Assembly (NCBI RefSeq): GCF_014874095.1 | Contig: NZ_JADBEB010000001.1 | Coordinates: forward strand, 4,216,001 to 4,280,000 | Source of the DNA: Plantactinospora soyae | Lineage (GTDB): Bacteria > Actinomycetota > Actinomycetes > Mycobacteriales > Micromonosporaceae | Length of the DNA stretch: 64,000 nucleotides | Reading direction: 5' to 3' | Part shown: one piece after another, positions 54,889 to 63,957 of the stretch | Position numbering within the stretch: position 1 is the first letter of the stretch | How the letters are laid out: each line of letters opens with the position of its first letter | Notes under the pieces: generated by a model | The model's input: only the letters and a program-made list of their open reading frames with translations | Databases searched by the model: none | Told to the model about the DNA's origin: nothing | Translations under genes and position numbers: made by a program

Positions 54889-56232
54889 TCAGCGCGGACC
54901 GCTCGGCGCGGGCCGTACCGCGAAGACGTGCGCCGGAGCCGGCGGCAGGTGGCCGACCGTCAGCACCGAGCCGTCCGGCCCGGGGCGGACCGGCACCGTG
55001 CGTCCGGCGGCCGGGCCGAGAAGTCGGACCTGCGCGTCGGGTTCGAGGACGAGGCCGGGAACGCGCAGTTCCGGCCCGGGATCGCCGAGCACGATGCCGT
55101 AGAGGTGATCGTCCCGGCGGGTGAACCGGACCGGTACGCCGCCGTCGGTCACCGCCTCCGCCGTGTGCCAGGGCCGGGTGCCGTAGATCGCCTCGCCGTA
55201 CCCGGCCAGCCACCGGCCGACCTCGCCGAGCACGGCAACCTGCTCCCCGGGCACGACTCCCCGGTCGTCCGGGGTGACGCCGAGCAGCAGGTTGCCATTC
55301 TTGCTCACCACGTCGGCGAGCAGCCGCACCACCTCGGCGGCGGGAAGCAGATGATCCGATGTTTCCTGCCGGTTCCAGCCGAATGACAGCCCGAGTGCCC
55401 GGACCGTCTCCCAGCTCTCCGGGTCGATACCGGCCCGCCGGGCGTACTCCGGGGTGTGCACGTCGCACTCGTCGACCTGGAACCGGTCGTTGACCACCCC
55501 GTCCGGAACGGCCGCGCGGTAGGCCGCGATCAGCCGGTGCGGGTCGCCGGCCGCCGGGTAGCCGATGTCGTTCCAGAGCACGCTGGGCCGGTACCGGTCG
55601 ATCAGCTCCTGCCAGTGCGCGTCGACGTACCGGGCGTACTCGACCGAGTCCGGGACGCTGGCCGGGATGTCGACCATGCGCCGGATCGGCAGCTTGCCGA
55701 AGGTCCAGTCCAGCCCGCCGGAGTAGTAGAGCCCGTACCGCAGCCCACGTTCGCGCACCGCCGCACCGAGTTCACCGATCACGTCCCGCCCGGTCTGCCA
55801 GTGCGGCAGGTACGGGTTCGGCCGGGCGGACGGCCACAGCAGGTAGCCGTCGTGGTGCTTGGTGGTCGGTACGACGTACCGGGCCCCGGCGTCCGCGCAC
55901 AACCCGGCCCACGGCTCCGGGTCCCACCGCCGTACCGCCGCGTCGAACTCGTGCCGGAAGTCGGCGTACGGCCGGTCGCCGTACCTCCGGCGGTGGTACG
56001 CCCGGGTCGGGCCGTCCAGCAGGTAGCTGTTCTGGTACCACTCGGCGTACGAGTGCCGGGCCAGCGGGTCGACCGGGGACGGCTCGACCGGTTCCGCCAG
56101 GCCGGCGCCGAGCAGGCGTACCACCTCGTCGTCGAGGGGTGCCCAGCCGGGAACCGAGTAGAGGCCCCAATGGATCATGATGCCGAACTTGGCGTCCCGG
56201 TACCAGGTCGGCGTGTCGGCTGCGGGTCGCAT
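54889..56232 (-). CDS. GH29 alpha-L-fucosidase
   Basis: A 447-residue enzyme without a signal peptide, so probably cytoplasmic. WYRDAKFGIMIHWGLYSVPG is the GH29 N-terminal signature; VVPTTKHHDGYLLWPS and the nucleophile segment SVLWNDIGYP (Asp222) follow, and SKNGNLLLGVTPDDRG closes the barrel. A beta-sandwich completes the C-terminus. It starts 2 bases after the lyase stop codon, so the two genes form a coupled operon that removes fucose from pectic or plant glycans. Confidence 0.9.
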   Translation of the reverse strand: MRPAADTPTWYRDAKFGIMIHWGLYSVPGWAPLDDEVVRLLGAGLAEPVEPSPVDPLARHSYAEWYQNSYLLDGPTRAYHRRRYGDRPYADFRHEFDAAVRRWDPEPWAGLCADAGARYVVPTTKHHDGYLLWPSARPNPYLPHWQTGRDVIGELGAAVRERGLRYGLYYSGGLDWTFGKLPIRRMVDIPASVPDSVEYARYVDAHWQELIDRYRPSVLWNDIGYPAAGDPHRLIAAYRAAVPDGVVNDRFQVDECDVHTPEYARRAGIDPESWETVRALGLSFGWNRQETSDHLLPAAEVVRLLADVVSKNGNLLLGVTPDDRGVVPGEQVAVLGEVGRWLAGYGEAIYGTRPWHTAEAVTDGGVPVRFTRRDDHLYGIVLGDPGPELRVPGLVLEPDAQVRLLGPAAGRTVPVRPGPDGSVLTVGHLPPAPAHVFAVRPAPSGPR

Positions 56233-56234
56233 GG

Positions 56235-58166
56235 TCAGTCGATCTCCAGCCGGATCGCGTCGTACGCCGCCTCGTTGCCCAGCTCCGGCGGGGTGTCCTC
56301 GTTGATGGCCAGGACGATCTCGTTGCCGGTCCGCCGCAGCACCCCGGCGTCGAACCGGAACACCCGCCGGTAGTGCCGCCCCGCACAGGCGCTGCGGTAG
56401 GTGGCGCCCCGGGCGTCGTCGGGTTCGAAGGTCCAGACCAGCCGGGTGCCGTTGACCCCGATCGTGAGGTTGCTCGGCAGCGGCGGTACGTCCCGGGCGG
56501 TGTCCATCGCCCAGGCGGCGAGCGCGATGGTCAGCGTCGCGGTCGCCCGGGGCCGGACCGGCCGGTCGAGGTCGAAACGGATCCGCCAGGGCGCCACCGG
56601 CTGGCCGTCGACCCGCTGGAACTGGAGGTAGTTCCAGTCGTCGTCGCCGCTGCGGCCGACCGTGTAGACCACCCCGTCGGGGAAGTCCGCCGCGAAGAAG
56701 CGGGAGGTGCCCCACTGGCGGAACTCGGTGCCCCGCCGGAACTCGGCGCAGGTGCGGTCCGGGGTGCCGAGCTGGAAGACGGTCCGGCCGTTGCGGACCG
56801 GCCGCCAGTGCAGCCCTCCGAGGTCGACGGGGTCGCCCCCGGACACCACGACGTCGTCGCGGACGAACTCGTCCCAGCTGCCGGGGCGGTAGACGGTGAG
56901 CCGGTAGGTGCCCGGACGCACGTCGTCGAGCCGGAAGCCGCCACCGGGGTTGACGTCGGCCCAGTAGGCGTAGCCGAGGGCGGTGCGCTGGAAGTCCAGC
57001 CGGTTGTCCGACAGCACCGCGACCGCGCCGCGCGGGTACGGCTCGCCCGGCACCCGGATCCGGCCGGTCACCGTGGACCGGTCCGGCGTCGGCGTCCAGC
57101 CCGGCAGCGCCAGCCGGTCGTAGAACTCCCGGTGGGCGTCGAACCGCGCGTAGCGCAGCGCCTCCACCCGCATCTGCGCCGGGTCGTCGCCCTGGCACAG
57201 GTACACGAAGTACGGCCCGTACGTCTTCTCCCAGGCCTGTCCGGCGGCGACCCGTACCGGTGGCGAGCCGTAGTGCGTCGCCTGCGGCTCGACCAGCAGC
57301 ACCGGCCGGCTGGTCGTCTGGTGCAGCGTCAGGTCCTGCCGCACCGGGCCGCCGTTGAACGCCTCCCGGTTGGGCTGTACGGCCCAGATGCCGTACCCGT
57401 TGCCGTAGAGGCCGTGCACCACGTGGTCCTTGACGTAGGTGGCCCAGTCGTACTTGGTGTAGTAGCGCCGGGGGTACGCCGAGCCGAGGCCGGCCAGGTC
57501 GTGCGTGGCGTCCATGATCATCGGGGCGGCGGTCAGCTCCGCCGGGGTCGGCATCTGGGCCGCTCCGGCCCGCCAGGCCGCGCCGATGGGGTCGTCCTCG
57601 ACATCGACCCGGGTGAACAGTTCGGGATCCAGGTAGAAGACGTAGCGGTGCTGGTCGGAGCGGAAGCCGTGCAGCTCGGGCGGGTGCCGGAAGACAGTGG
57701 CCAGATGGATGCCGGGCTCACCGGCCCGGATGACGTGGTGGCGCTCCAGCCAGAACGGTCCACCGTTGGTGGGGCTGTACCGGAAGACGATGTCGACGAA
57801 GTCCGTACCGCGCCGGATCTCGTAGCTGTTGGCGGCCGGCGGGAGCGGCAGTGCGTCGCCCTCCTGGGCGTTGTTCATGTCGTAGTTGCCGCGCCCGCCC
57901 GCGCCGAGCAGTTCCTGGCCGTGCAGCCGAAGCGAGGTGAGCCGGCTCGCGCTGGTCTTGCTGACGGTGATCCGTACCGGGCCGTTGTCGACCACGATCT
58001 CGGTCTCCGTCTCGACCACCTCGCAACTGGCCGCGTGCGGCCCGGGGTCCGCTCCAGCGCGGGGCGGTACGGCTCCGAGGGCCGAGGCGGCGCCGCCGAT
58101 CCCGCCGCTGAGGGCGCCGACGGCAGATGCCGCACCGAGCCGGTGGAAGTCTCTGCGCGCGATCAC
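56235..58166 (-). CDS. PL4-type rhamnogalacturonan endolyase
   Basis: A 643-residue exported protein. The N-terminus has an RRDFHRLGAAS Tat-like signal. The N-terminal beta-sandwich catalytic part (YDMNNAQEGDAL, GFRSDQHRYVFYLDPEL, YDWATYVKDHVVHGLYGNGY) is followed by the FnIII-like polysaccharide lyase domain (VPGEPYPRGAVAVLSD, GTYRLTVYRPG) and a CBM-like C-terminal domain, the three-domain layout of rhamnogalacturonan lyase family 4. The GTG at 58166 follows AGGAGG. It cleaves rhamnogalacturonan I backbones; GH29 downstream would then take fucose side groups. Confidence 0.88.
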   Translation of the reverse strand: MIARRDFHRLGAASAVGALSGGIGGAASALGAVPPRAGADPGPHAASCEVVETETEIVVDNGPVRITVSKTSASRLTSLRLHGQELLGAGGRGNYDMNNAQEGDALPLPPAANSYEIRRGTDFVDIVFRYSPTNGGPFWLERHHVIRAGEPGIHLATVFRHPPELHGFRSDQHRYVFYLDPELFTRVDVEDDPIGAAWRAGAAQMPTPAELTAAPMIMDATHDLAGLGSAYPRRYYTKYDWATYVKDHVVHGLYGNGYGIWAVQPNREAFNGGPVRQDLTLHQTTSRPVLLVEPQATHYGSPPVRVAAGQAWEKTYGPYFVYLCQGDDPAQMRVEALRYARFDAHREFYDRLALPGWTPTPDRSTVTGRIRVPGEPYPRGAVAVLSDNRLDFQRTALGYAYWADVNPGGGFRLDDVRPGTYRLTVYRPGSWDEFVRDDVVVSGGDPVDLGGLHWRPVRNGRTVFQLGTPDRTCAEFRRGTEFRQWGTSRFFAADFPDGVVYTVGRSGDDDWNYLQFQRVDGQPVAPWRIRFDLDRPVRPRATATLTIALAAWAMDTARDVPPLPSNLTIGVNGTRLVWTFEPDDARGATYRSACAGRHYRRVFRFDAGVLRRTGNEIVLAINEDTPPELGNEAAYDAIRLEID

Positions 58167-58226
58167 GAATCCTCCTGGTGAAACTGCGTCGGGGACGGTA
58201 CGCGGGGTCGATGCAGGGGACGACTT

Positions 58227-58245
58227 GAAACGAATCAATCGCTTC
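58227..58245. promoter_or_regulatory. LacI-like palindrome upstream of the lyase operon
   Basis: GAAACG (58227-58232) and CGCTTC (58240-58245) form an inverted repeat with a 7-base spacer, typical of LacI/GalR-family operators. It lies about 60-80 bases upstream of the lyase start. The element TGAAACGA is shared with the sugar-binding lipoprotein promoter. Confidence 0.6.
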
Positions 58246-58405
58246 CCGACGCTATGGCGGCACGCCGATGCCTGTCAAGGGATCCGAGGCTCAGACATCC
58301 GATGTCTGATCATCCTGGCCCGTCGCCGGGGTGTAGCCCGCTCCACCCGGAACCGGCCGCCGCGTACCCGTGTGCCGGGCCGGCCGGTTCCGGTTCGCTG
58401 GACGG

Positions 58406-59140
58406 ATGGATCTGGTTCAGCTCACCGGGGTGCACCGGCGGTACGGGTCGGGCGGCAATGCCGTACTGGCGTTGGACGGCGTGACGATCGGCTTTCCGGC
58501 CGGCAGCTTCACCGCCGTGATGGGGCCGTCCGGCTCGGGCAAGAGCACGCTGTTGCAGTGCGCCGCCGGCCTCGACCGCCCCACGTCCGGCTCGGTACGC
58601 CTGGCCGGTACGGAACTGACCGAACTCTCCGAGACCGGGCTGACCCTGCTGCGCCGGGACCGGATCGGCTTCGTCTTCCAGGCGTTCAACCTGCTTCCCG
58701 CGCTGACCGCCGAGCAGAACGTGGAGCTGCCGCTCCGGTTGGCCGGTCGCCGGCCCGGCTCCGGCGAGGTACGGGCGATGCTGGCCGCGGTCGGGTTGGC
58801 CGACCGGCGCCGGAACCGTCCGGCGGAACTCTCCGGCGGCCAGCAGCAGCGGGTGGCGATCGCCCGGGCCCTGGTCACCCGGCCGGAGGTGCTGTTCGCC
58901 GACGAGCCGACCGGCGCCCTCGACTCGACCACCGGCCGGGAGGTGCTCGGTCTGCTGCGCGGCCTGGCCGACCGGCACGGCCAGACGATCGTCATGGTCA
59001 CCCACGATCCGGTCGCCGCCGCCCACGCCGACCGGGTGGTGTTCCTCGCCGACGGCCGCCCGGTCGATGAACTGGCCCGGCCCACGGCCCGGTCGGTGGC
59101 CGCACGGATGACCGGGCTGGAAGCGGTACGGCCGTGCTGA
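58406..59140 (+). CDS. ABC transporter ATP-binding protein (MacB/LolD type)
   Basis: A 244-residue ATPase with Walker A GPSGSGKST (40-48), Q-loop FVFQAFNLLPALTA, signature LSGGQQQRVAIARALV, Walker B VLFADEPTGALD and H-loop THDP. This subgroup pairs with FtsX-like permeases and does not import solutes. The gene overlaps the permease by 7 bases. Such systems export or resist peptide antibiotics or take part in envelope mechanics, and are often next to two-component systems as here. Confidence 0.92.
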   Translation: MDLVQLTGVHRRYGSGGNAVLALDGVTIGFPAGSFTAVMGPSGSGKSTLLQCAAGLDRPTSGSVRLAGTELTELSETGLTLLRRDRIGFVFQAFNLLPALTAEQNVELPLRLAGRRPGSGEVRAMLAAVGLADRRRNRPAELSGGQQQRVAIARALVTRPEVLFADEPTGALDSTTGREVLGLLRGLADRHGQTIVMVTHDPVAAAHADRVVFLADGRPVDELARPTARSVAARMTGLEAVRPC

Positions 59141-61839
59141 GCCTGTCCTGGCGGACTCTCCGGGCCCGATGGTCGGCGTTCGTCGGCACCTTCGTCGCGC
59201 TCGGCCTCGGGGTCTGTCTACTGGCGACCACCGGACTGACCCTCGCCGGAACCAGCGGCGACCCCCACCCACCGATCTGGTACGCCGATGCCGACCTCGT
59301 CGTCGTCGGCCCCGACCGACTCACCGTCACCGTCGACCCGGAGCAGGCTGCGGGGACCGAGTCGGATCCGGGGACAGAGTCGGGGTCGGGGACGAGGCGG
59401 GAGCCGGGGACGGAGTCGAATCCGGGGACAGCGCCGGAGTCGGAGCCGGAGCCGAAGACGGAGCAGCGGAACCTTCGCCGACCGGGGCCGGTGCCGGCCG
59501 ACGTACCGGCCCGGCTGGCCCGGGTGCCCGGGGTCGCCGAGGTCGTGCCGGACCGCTGGGTACCGGTCGACCTCGACGGGGCCAACCTGGCCCGCCCCTG
59601 GTCGAGCGCCGCGCTGCGGCCGTACCCGCTGGTCGAGGGTGCGGCGCCGACCGCGGCCGACCAGGTGGTGCTGACCGCGCCGACGACCCGCCGACCCGGT
59701 GACCGTGTCGTCGCGCAGACCCCGGTCGGGCCGCGCGAACTGACCGTGTCCGGAGTGGTGGCGACCGGGCCGCCCGCCGTCTACCTCGGCGACGCCGTAC
59801 TGGCCGACTGGGCGGGCGGCCGGATCGACGCGGTCGGGCTGCGCCTCGCCGGTGCCGCGTCCGGCCATCCGGCGATCGAGGACCGGGTCCGCGCCAGCGC
59901 CGCCGGGCTGCGGGTGCTGGCCGGGAACCAGCGGGGAGCCGCCGAGCCCGATCCGGACGCGGCACCGCTCGCCGACGCCGTCTCCCTGCTGGGCATGACG
60001 GCCACCGTCGCCGTGTTCGTCTCGATCTTCGTGGTCGCCGGGACGTTCTCCTTCGCGGTGGCGCAGCGTCGACGGGAGTTCGCATTGCTGCGTACCACCG
60101 GCGCGACCCCGCGACAGGTGCGTCGCCTGGTACTCGGCGAGGCGCTGGCGGTCGGCGTACTGGCCGCGCTGGCCGGCTGCCTGCTGAGCGCCGTCACCGC
60201 TCCGCCGTTCGCGTCCTGGCTGGTCCGGGCCGGGTTCGCGCCCGAGGGCTTCACCGCCCGGTTCAGCCCGTGGCCGCTGCTCGGCGCGGCCGGCGCCGGC
60301 GTCCTGGTCGCGCTGCTCGGGGTCTGGGTGGCCGCGCGCCGGGCGGCCCGGGTCCGGCCGGTCGAGGCGCTCCGCGAGGCGTCGGTGGACTCCCGGATCA
60401 TGACGGCCGGCCGTTGGGTGTCCGGTCTGATCTTCCTGGCCGGCGCCGGAGCGGTGCTGGCCGCCGTGCCGGCCGTCGGATCGGCGGACGGCCTCGCGTT
60501 GACGCTGATGGTCGCCCTGCTGGCGCTCGTCGCCACGACCCTGCTCGCCCCGGTGGTCGTGCCGGTGCTGATCCGGCTCCTCGGCTGGCCGTTGCGGGGC
60601 ACCAGCGGAGAACTCGCCCGGTCCTCCGCGCTGCGGGCGGTACGGCGCTCGACCGCGACGGCGGCGCCGATCCTGATCACCGTCGGCATCGCGGCCACCG
60701 TGCTCGCGGCCACCGCGACGTTGCGGGAGAACGAGCGGCGGGCCGTCCAGGACCGGATCACCGCCTCGGCGCTGGCCTCGGCGTCCGGCCCGGTCGGGCT
60801 CGCCGACGAGACCGTGGCGGCACTGCGCCGGACGCCGGGGGTCCGGGCTGCCGTGCCGGTCCGGAACACCGAGTTGTACGTCGGCTCGGGAGACTCGCTG
60901 GGGGAGCACCCGGCCCGGTACGTCGGCACCGGGATCGAGCAGGTACTCCGGTTGCCGGTGCTGTCGGGTTCACTGGCCGACCTGACCCTCGACGTCACCC
61001 GGCCCGATGGCGGTACCGGCCCCGCCTCCCGTACCGGCCCCGACACCAGTCCCGGCCCCGACACCAGTCCCGGTCCCGACACCAGGTCCGGTCCCGACAC
61101 CAGTCCCGGCCCCGGTGCCGAAATCGGTGTCGCCACTGTGGCGGTGAGCCGGTCGACCGGCTGGCGGGTCGGTACCGAACTGCCGGCCTGGCTCGCCGAC
61201 GGCACCCCGGTACGGCTCCGGGTCGCCGCCGTACTCGCCGACTCGCTCGACCTCGACGGAAGCCTGCTGCTGCCCTGGGAGTTGGCGGCCCGGGACGGCC
61301 CCCGGCGGGGCGCCGACGCCGTCTACCTGGCCGGTGGTGCCCTAGCGGACCTGGCCCCGGTCGTGGCGGCCGGCGGCGGTCACGTGGTCGGCATCGGCGA
61401 GCACCTGGCGGCGACCACCGCCGAGCAGGACCGGGGAAATCGGCTCGCCCTGTTCGCGGTGCTCGGCATGGCCCTGCTCTACACCGGAGTCTCGATCGCG
61501 AACACGCTGTTCATGGCGACCGCCGACCGGGTACGCGAGTTCGCCGTACTGCGGTTGGCCGGCGCGACGCCCCGACAGGTGCTCCGGATGGTCGGGGCGG
61601 AGTCGTTCCTGGTCGGCCTGCTGGGCGTCACACTGGCGGCGGTGGTGACCGTGGCCATGCTGGCCGGACTGCGGGCCGGCCTGGCCGACCTGGTCACCTC
61701 GCCCCGGATCGTCGTCCCCTGGTTGCCGCTCGGCGCGATCGCCATCTGCTGCGTGACGGTCGCCATCTCGGCGGGCCTCGCCTCGGCAGCGCTCGCGCTG
61801 CGTACCCCGGCGGTGCGACTGGCCGCCGTCAGGGAGTGA
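59134..61839 (+). CDS. FtsX-like ABC transporter permease
   Basis: A 901-residue permease with two FtsX domains: membrane segments near 15-35, 285-310, 335-360, 380-405, 425-450, 455-485, 520-540, 770-800, 820-845 and 855-885. The EFALLRTTGATPRQVRRLVL and EFAVLRLAGATPRQVLRMVG segments are the cytoplasmic coupling helices. Two low-complexity insertions (about 73-112 with GTESDP-type units and about 629-662 with PGPDTS units) lie in extracytoplasmic loops. GTG start inside the ATPase gene. The substrate is unknown; the NarL system at 61916-63837 probably regulates it. Confidence 0.9.
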   Translation: MLSLSWRTLRARWSAFVGTFVALGLGVCLLATTGLTLAGTSGDPHPPIWYADADLVVVGPDRLTVTVDPEQAAGTESDPGTESGSGTRREPGTESNPGTAPESEPEPKTEQRNLRRPGPVPADVPARLARVPGVAEVVPDRWVPVDLDGANLARPWSSAALRPYPLVEGAAPTAADQVVLTAPTTRRPGDRVVAQTPVGPRELTVSGVVATGPPAVYLGDAVLADWAGGRIDAVGLRLAGAASGHPAIEDRVRASAAGLRVLAGNQRGAAEPDPDAAPLADAVSLLGMTATVAVFVSIFVVAGTFSFAVAQRRREFALLRTTGATPRQVRRLVLGEALAVGVLAALAGCLLSAVTAPPFASWLVRAGFAPEGFTARFSPWPLLGAAGAGVLVALLGVWVAARRAARVRPVEALREASVDSRIMTAGRWVSGLIFLAGAGAVLAAVPAVGSADGLALTLMVALLALVATTLLAPVVVPVLIRLLGWPLRGTSGELARSSALRAVRRSTATAAPILITVGIAATVLAATATLRENERRAVQDRITASALASASGPVGLADETVAALRRTPGVRAAVPVRNTELYVGSGDSLGEHPARYVGTGIEQVLRLPVLSGSLADLTLDVTRPDGGTGPASRTGPDTSPGPDTSPGPDTRSGPDTSPGPGAEIGVATVAVSRSTGWRVGTELPAWLADGTPVRLRVAAVLADSLDLDGSLLLPWELAARDGPRRGADAVYLAGGALADLAPVVAAGGGHVVGIGEHLAATTAEQDRGNRLALFAVLGMALLYTGVSIANTLFMATADRVREFAVLRLAGATPRQVLRMVGAESFLVGLLGVTLAAVVTVAMLAGLRAGLADLVTSPRIVVPWLPLGAIAICCVTVAISAGLASAALALRTPAVRLAAVRE
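59349..59463 (+). repeat. Degenerate tandem repeat in the first extracytoplasmic loop of the permease
   Basis: Imperfect units based on GGGGACNGAGTCG encode Gly-Thr-Glu-Ser runs (about residues 73-110). Confidence 0.7.
61018..61120 (+). repeat. Degenerate tandem repeat in the second extracytoplasmic loop of the permease
   Basis: About five units based on CCCGACACCAGTCCCGG encode Pro-Gly-Pro-Asp-Thr-Ser (about residues 629-660). Confidence 0.7.
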
Positions 61840-61877
61840 CCGGGCCGGCGTGGTGGGGGAGATGTACCGGCTGTTAC

Positions 61878-61917
61878 GACCCGCCGCCGGGGGCGTGACT
61901 TCCCCGGCGGTCGGGTC
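61878..61917. terminator. Imperfect hairpin between converging permease and regulator genes
   Basis: GACCCGCCGCCGGGG and CCCCGGCGGTCGGGTC pair with one internal mismatch and a loop of about 9 bases, just past the permease stop and overlapping the end of the response regulator gene. Confidence 0.6.
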
Positions 61918-62563
61918 AGCCGGTACCCGCGTTGAGGTAGGTGAGAACGGCGGTGACCCGGCGATGGCCGCTGTCGGTCGGCGGCAGGTCCAGCTTGCTG
62001 AAGATGTTGCCGATGTGCTTGCTGACCGCGCGTTCGGTGACGACGAGCCGTCGCGCGATCGTGGTGTTGGCCTGCCCCTCGGCCATCAGGGCCAGCACCT
62101 CCCGCTCGCGCGGGCTGAGCCGGTCCAGCGGGTTGCGGCCGGCGGTGACCAGTTGCGCCACGACCTGCGGATCCATCGCGGTACCACCGGCGGCGACCCG
62201 GCGCAGCGCGTCGAGGAACTCGTCGACCCGGGACACCCGGTCCTTGAGCAGGTAACCGACCGCGCCCTGGCCGCTGGCGACCAGTTCGGCGGCGTAGGTG
62301 CGTTCGACGTACTGGGACAGCACCAGCACCGGCAGGCCGGGAAACTGGCGCCGGGCGGTCAGCGCGGCGCGCAGGCCCTCGTCCCGGAAGGTCGGTGGCA
62401 GCCGGACGTCCACCACCGCGATGTCCGGCTGCCGCTGATCGATCGCGGCGAGGAAGTCGTCGGCCGTACCGACCGCGGCGGTCACCTCGAATCCGGAGGT
62501 GGACAGCAGCAGGCTGAGCCCCTCCTGGAGCAGCACGTTGTCCTCGACGATCACGACGCGCAC
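61916..62563 (-). CDS. NarL/LuxR-family response regulator
   Basis: A 215-residue regulator with receiver aspartate Asp52 (IAVVDVRLP), acidic pair ED near residue 7-8 and LuxR HTH (LSPREREVLALMAEGQANTT, then VSKHIGNIFSKL). The GTG start lies inside the kinase gene (13-base overlap), so the two are translated together. The divergent-end location next to the ABC exporter suggests that this pair controls it. Confidence 0.92.
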   Translation of the reverse strand: MRVVIVEDNVLLQEGLSLLLSTSGFEVTAAVGTADDFLAAIDQRQPDIAVVDVRLPPTFRDEGLRAALTARRQFPGLPVLVLSQYVERTYAAELVASGQGAVGYLLKDRVSRVDEFLDALRRVAAGGTAMDPQVVAQLVTAGRNPLDRLSPREREVLALMAEGQANTTIARRLVVTERAVSKHIGNIFSKLDLPPTDSGHRRVTAVLTYLNAGTG

Positions 62564-63837
62564 GGCAACTCCACCCGCAGTTCGGTAGGCCCGCTGGGCG
62601 GGCTGGACACGTCCGCGTACCCGTCCAGCGCGGCGGCCCGCCGCCGGATGCCCGCGAGGCCGGTTCCTCTGCTCTCGTCGGCACCACCGACACCGTTATC
62701 GGTGATCCGTACGACCAGCCGGTCGTTCTCGTGCGTCAACCAGAGCCCGGCCCGGCTCGCCGCACTGTGTTTCGCGATGTTGGTCAGCGCCTCGGCGATC
62801 ACGAAGTACGCCGCAGTCTCCACCGCTGCCGGCAGCCTGTCCAGCGGAGCGATCCGGGCGGTGAGGGGTACCGGGCAGGCGGCGGCGAGCGCGTGGATCG
62901 CCCCGGGCAGGCCACGGTCGGCGAGGATCGGTGGGTAGACGCTCCGGACCACCTCGTGCAGCTCGGCGAGGGCATCCTCGACACCCGCCCGGGCCTTCTC
63001 GACGAGCTGGTCGGCGATCTGCGGCGCGGCGTCGCGCTGCCGCTGCGCGACGGCGAGCTGGATGGCGATCGCGACCAGCCGGGCCTGGGCGCCGTCGTGC
63101 AGGTCGCGTTCGATCCGGCGCAGCTCCGCCGCGTGCGCGTCGAGGGCACCGGCCCGGGTCGCGGTCAGTTCCGCCACCCGGGCGGACAGCCGACTCCGCA
63201 CGGACGGTGTGAGCAGTGCGTGGTACGCCCGGGCCACCGCGACGCCGGCGACCGGAACCGCCCACCGGAGCGCGGCCAGCGAGACGATCGCGACCAGCGG
63301 TGCCAGGGTCAGCGCCCGTGGCCAGTCCGTGATCGGTACCACGAAGGTCATCGGCGCCTCGGCCGGCGGGATCCACCAGACCAGTGGCGTCACCAGTCCG
63401 GCGACGGCGAACAGTCCCAGGGCCAGACAGCAGGCGGCGGCTGGCAGCCCGGTCGTACCGTGCAGCGCGAGCCAGAGCAGGTCACGACAGGTCCCCGGAT
63501 CGCGCAGCACCATCCCCAGCCGCGGCCGTCCGGTGCGGTCGCGGTCCGGTGCCCACCGCCGCTCGAAGCCGACAGGGTCGGACGGTTCCCGACCCGAGCC
63601 GACAGGGTCGAACGGTTGCCGACCGGAGTTGGCGGGACCGAGCAGTCGGGTGGCCCGGCGCTGCTCGGCACCGGCCAGCGACCGGACTCCGGACAGTGCC
63701 CAGGACAGCAGCGGGATGCCGATGCCGACGAGGCTGAGCACCGCGGACGTGGCCACCGCGAGCAGCGCCAGCAGCGCGGCGATCGCGGTGGGTCCACCGC
63801 CGAGGAGGTACCGGATCGCCCGCGTCGCCGTCCGCAC
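62551..63837 (-). CDS. NarL-type sensor histidine kinase
   Basis: A 428-residue membrane kinase. The first half has about four to six membrane segments with a long cytoplasmic or loop insertion that contains DPVGSGREPSDPVG-like repeats (about 75-95). The phosphoacceptor is His247 in RRIERDLHDGAQARLV; the ATPase domain has AEALTNIAKHSAASRAGL and TGLAGIRRRAAALDG. GTG at 63837 is my choice of start; the ribosome site is weak. It is coupled to the response regulator. Confidence 0.9.
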   Translation of the reverse strand: MRTATRAIRYLLGGGPTAIAALLALLAVATSAVLSLVGIGIPLLSWALSGVRSLAGAEQRRATRLLGPANSGRQPFDPVGSGREPSDPVGFERRWAPDRDRTGRPRLGMVLRDPGTCRDLLWLALHGTTGLPAAACCLALGLFAVAGLVTPLVWWIPPAEAPMTFVVPITDWPRALTLAPLVAIVSLAALRWAVPVAGVAVARAYHALLTPSVRSRLSARVAELTATRAGALDAHAAELRRIERDLHDGAQARLVAIAIQLAVAQRQRDAAPQIADQLVEKARAGVEDALAELHEVVRSVYPPILADRGLPGAIHALAAACPVPLTARIAPLDRLPAAVETAAYFVIAEALTNIAKHSAASRAGLWLTHENDRLVVRITDNGVGGADESRGTGLAGIRRRAAALDGYADVSSPPSGPTELRVELPCAS

Positions 63838-63957
63838 CCTGCCATTGTGGCGCCGCCACCGCCGATCGTCGGTGTAGCGGGCTACACCTTCGGTCGGGGG
63901 CGGGAGATCGGGGACGGCCGCGCGGACCGGTACCCGGCGAACCGCTAACCTGACCAA

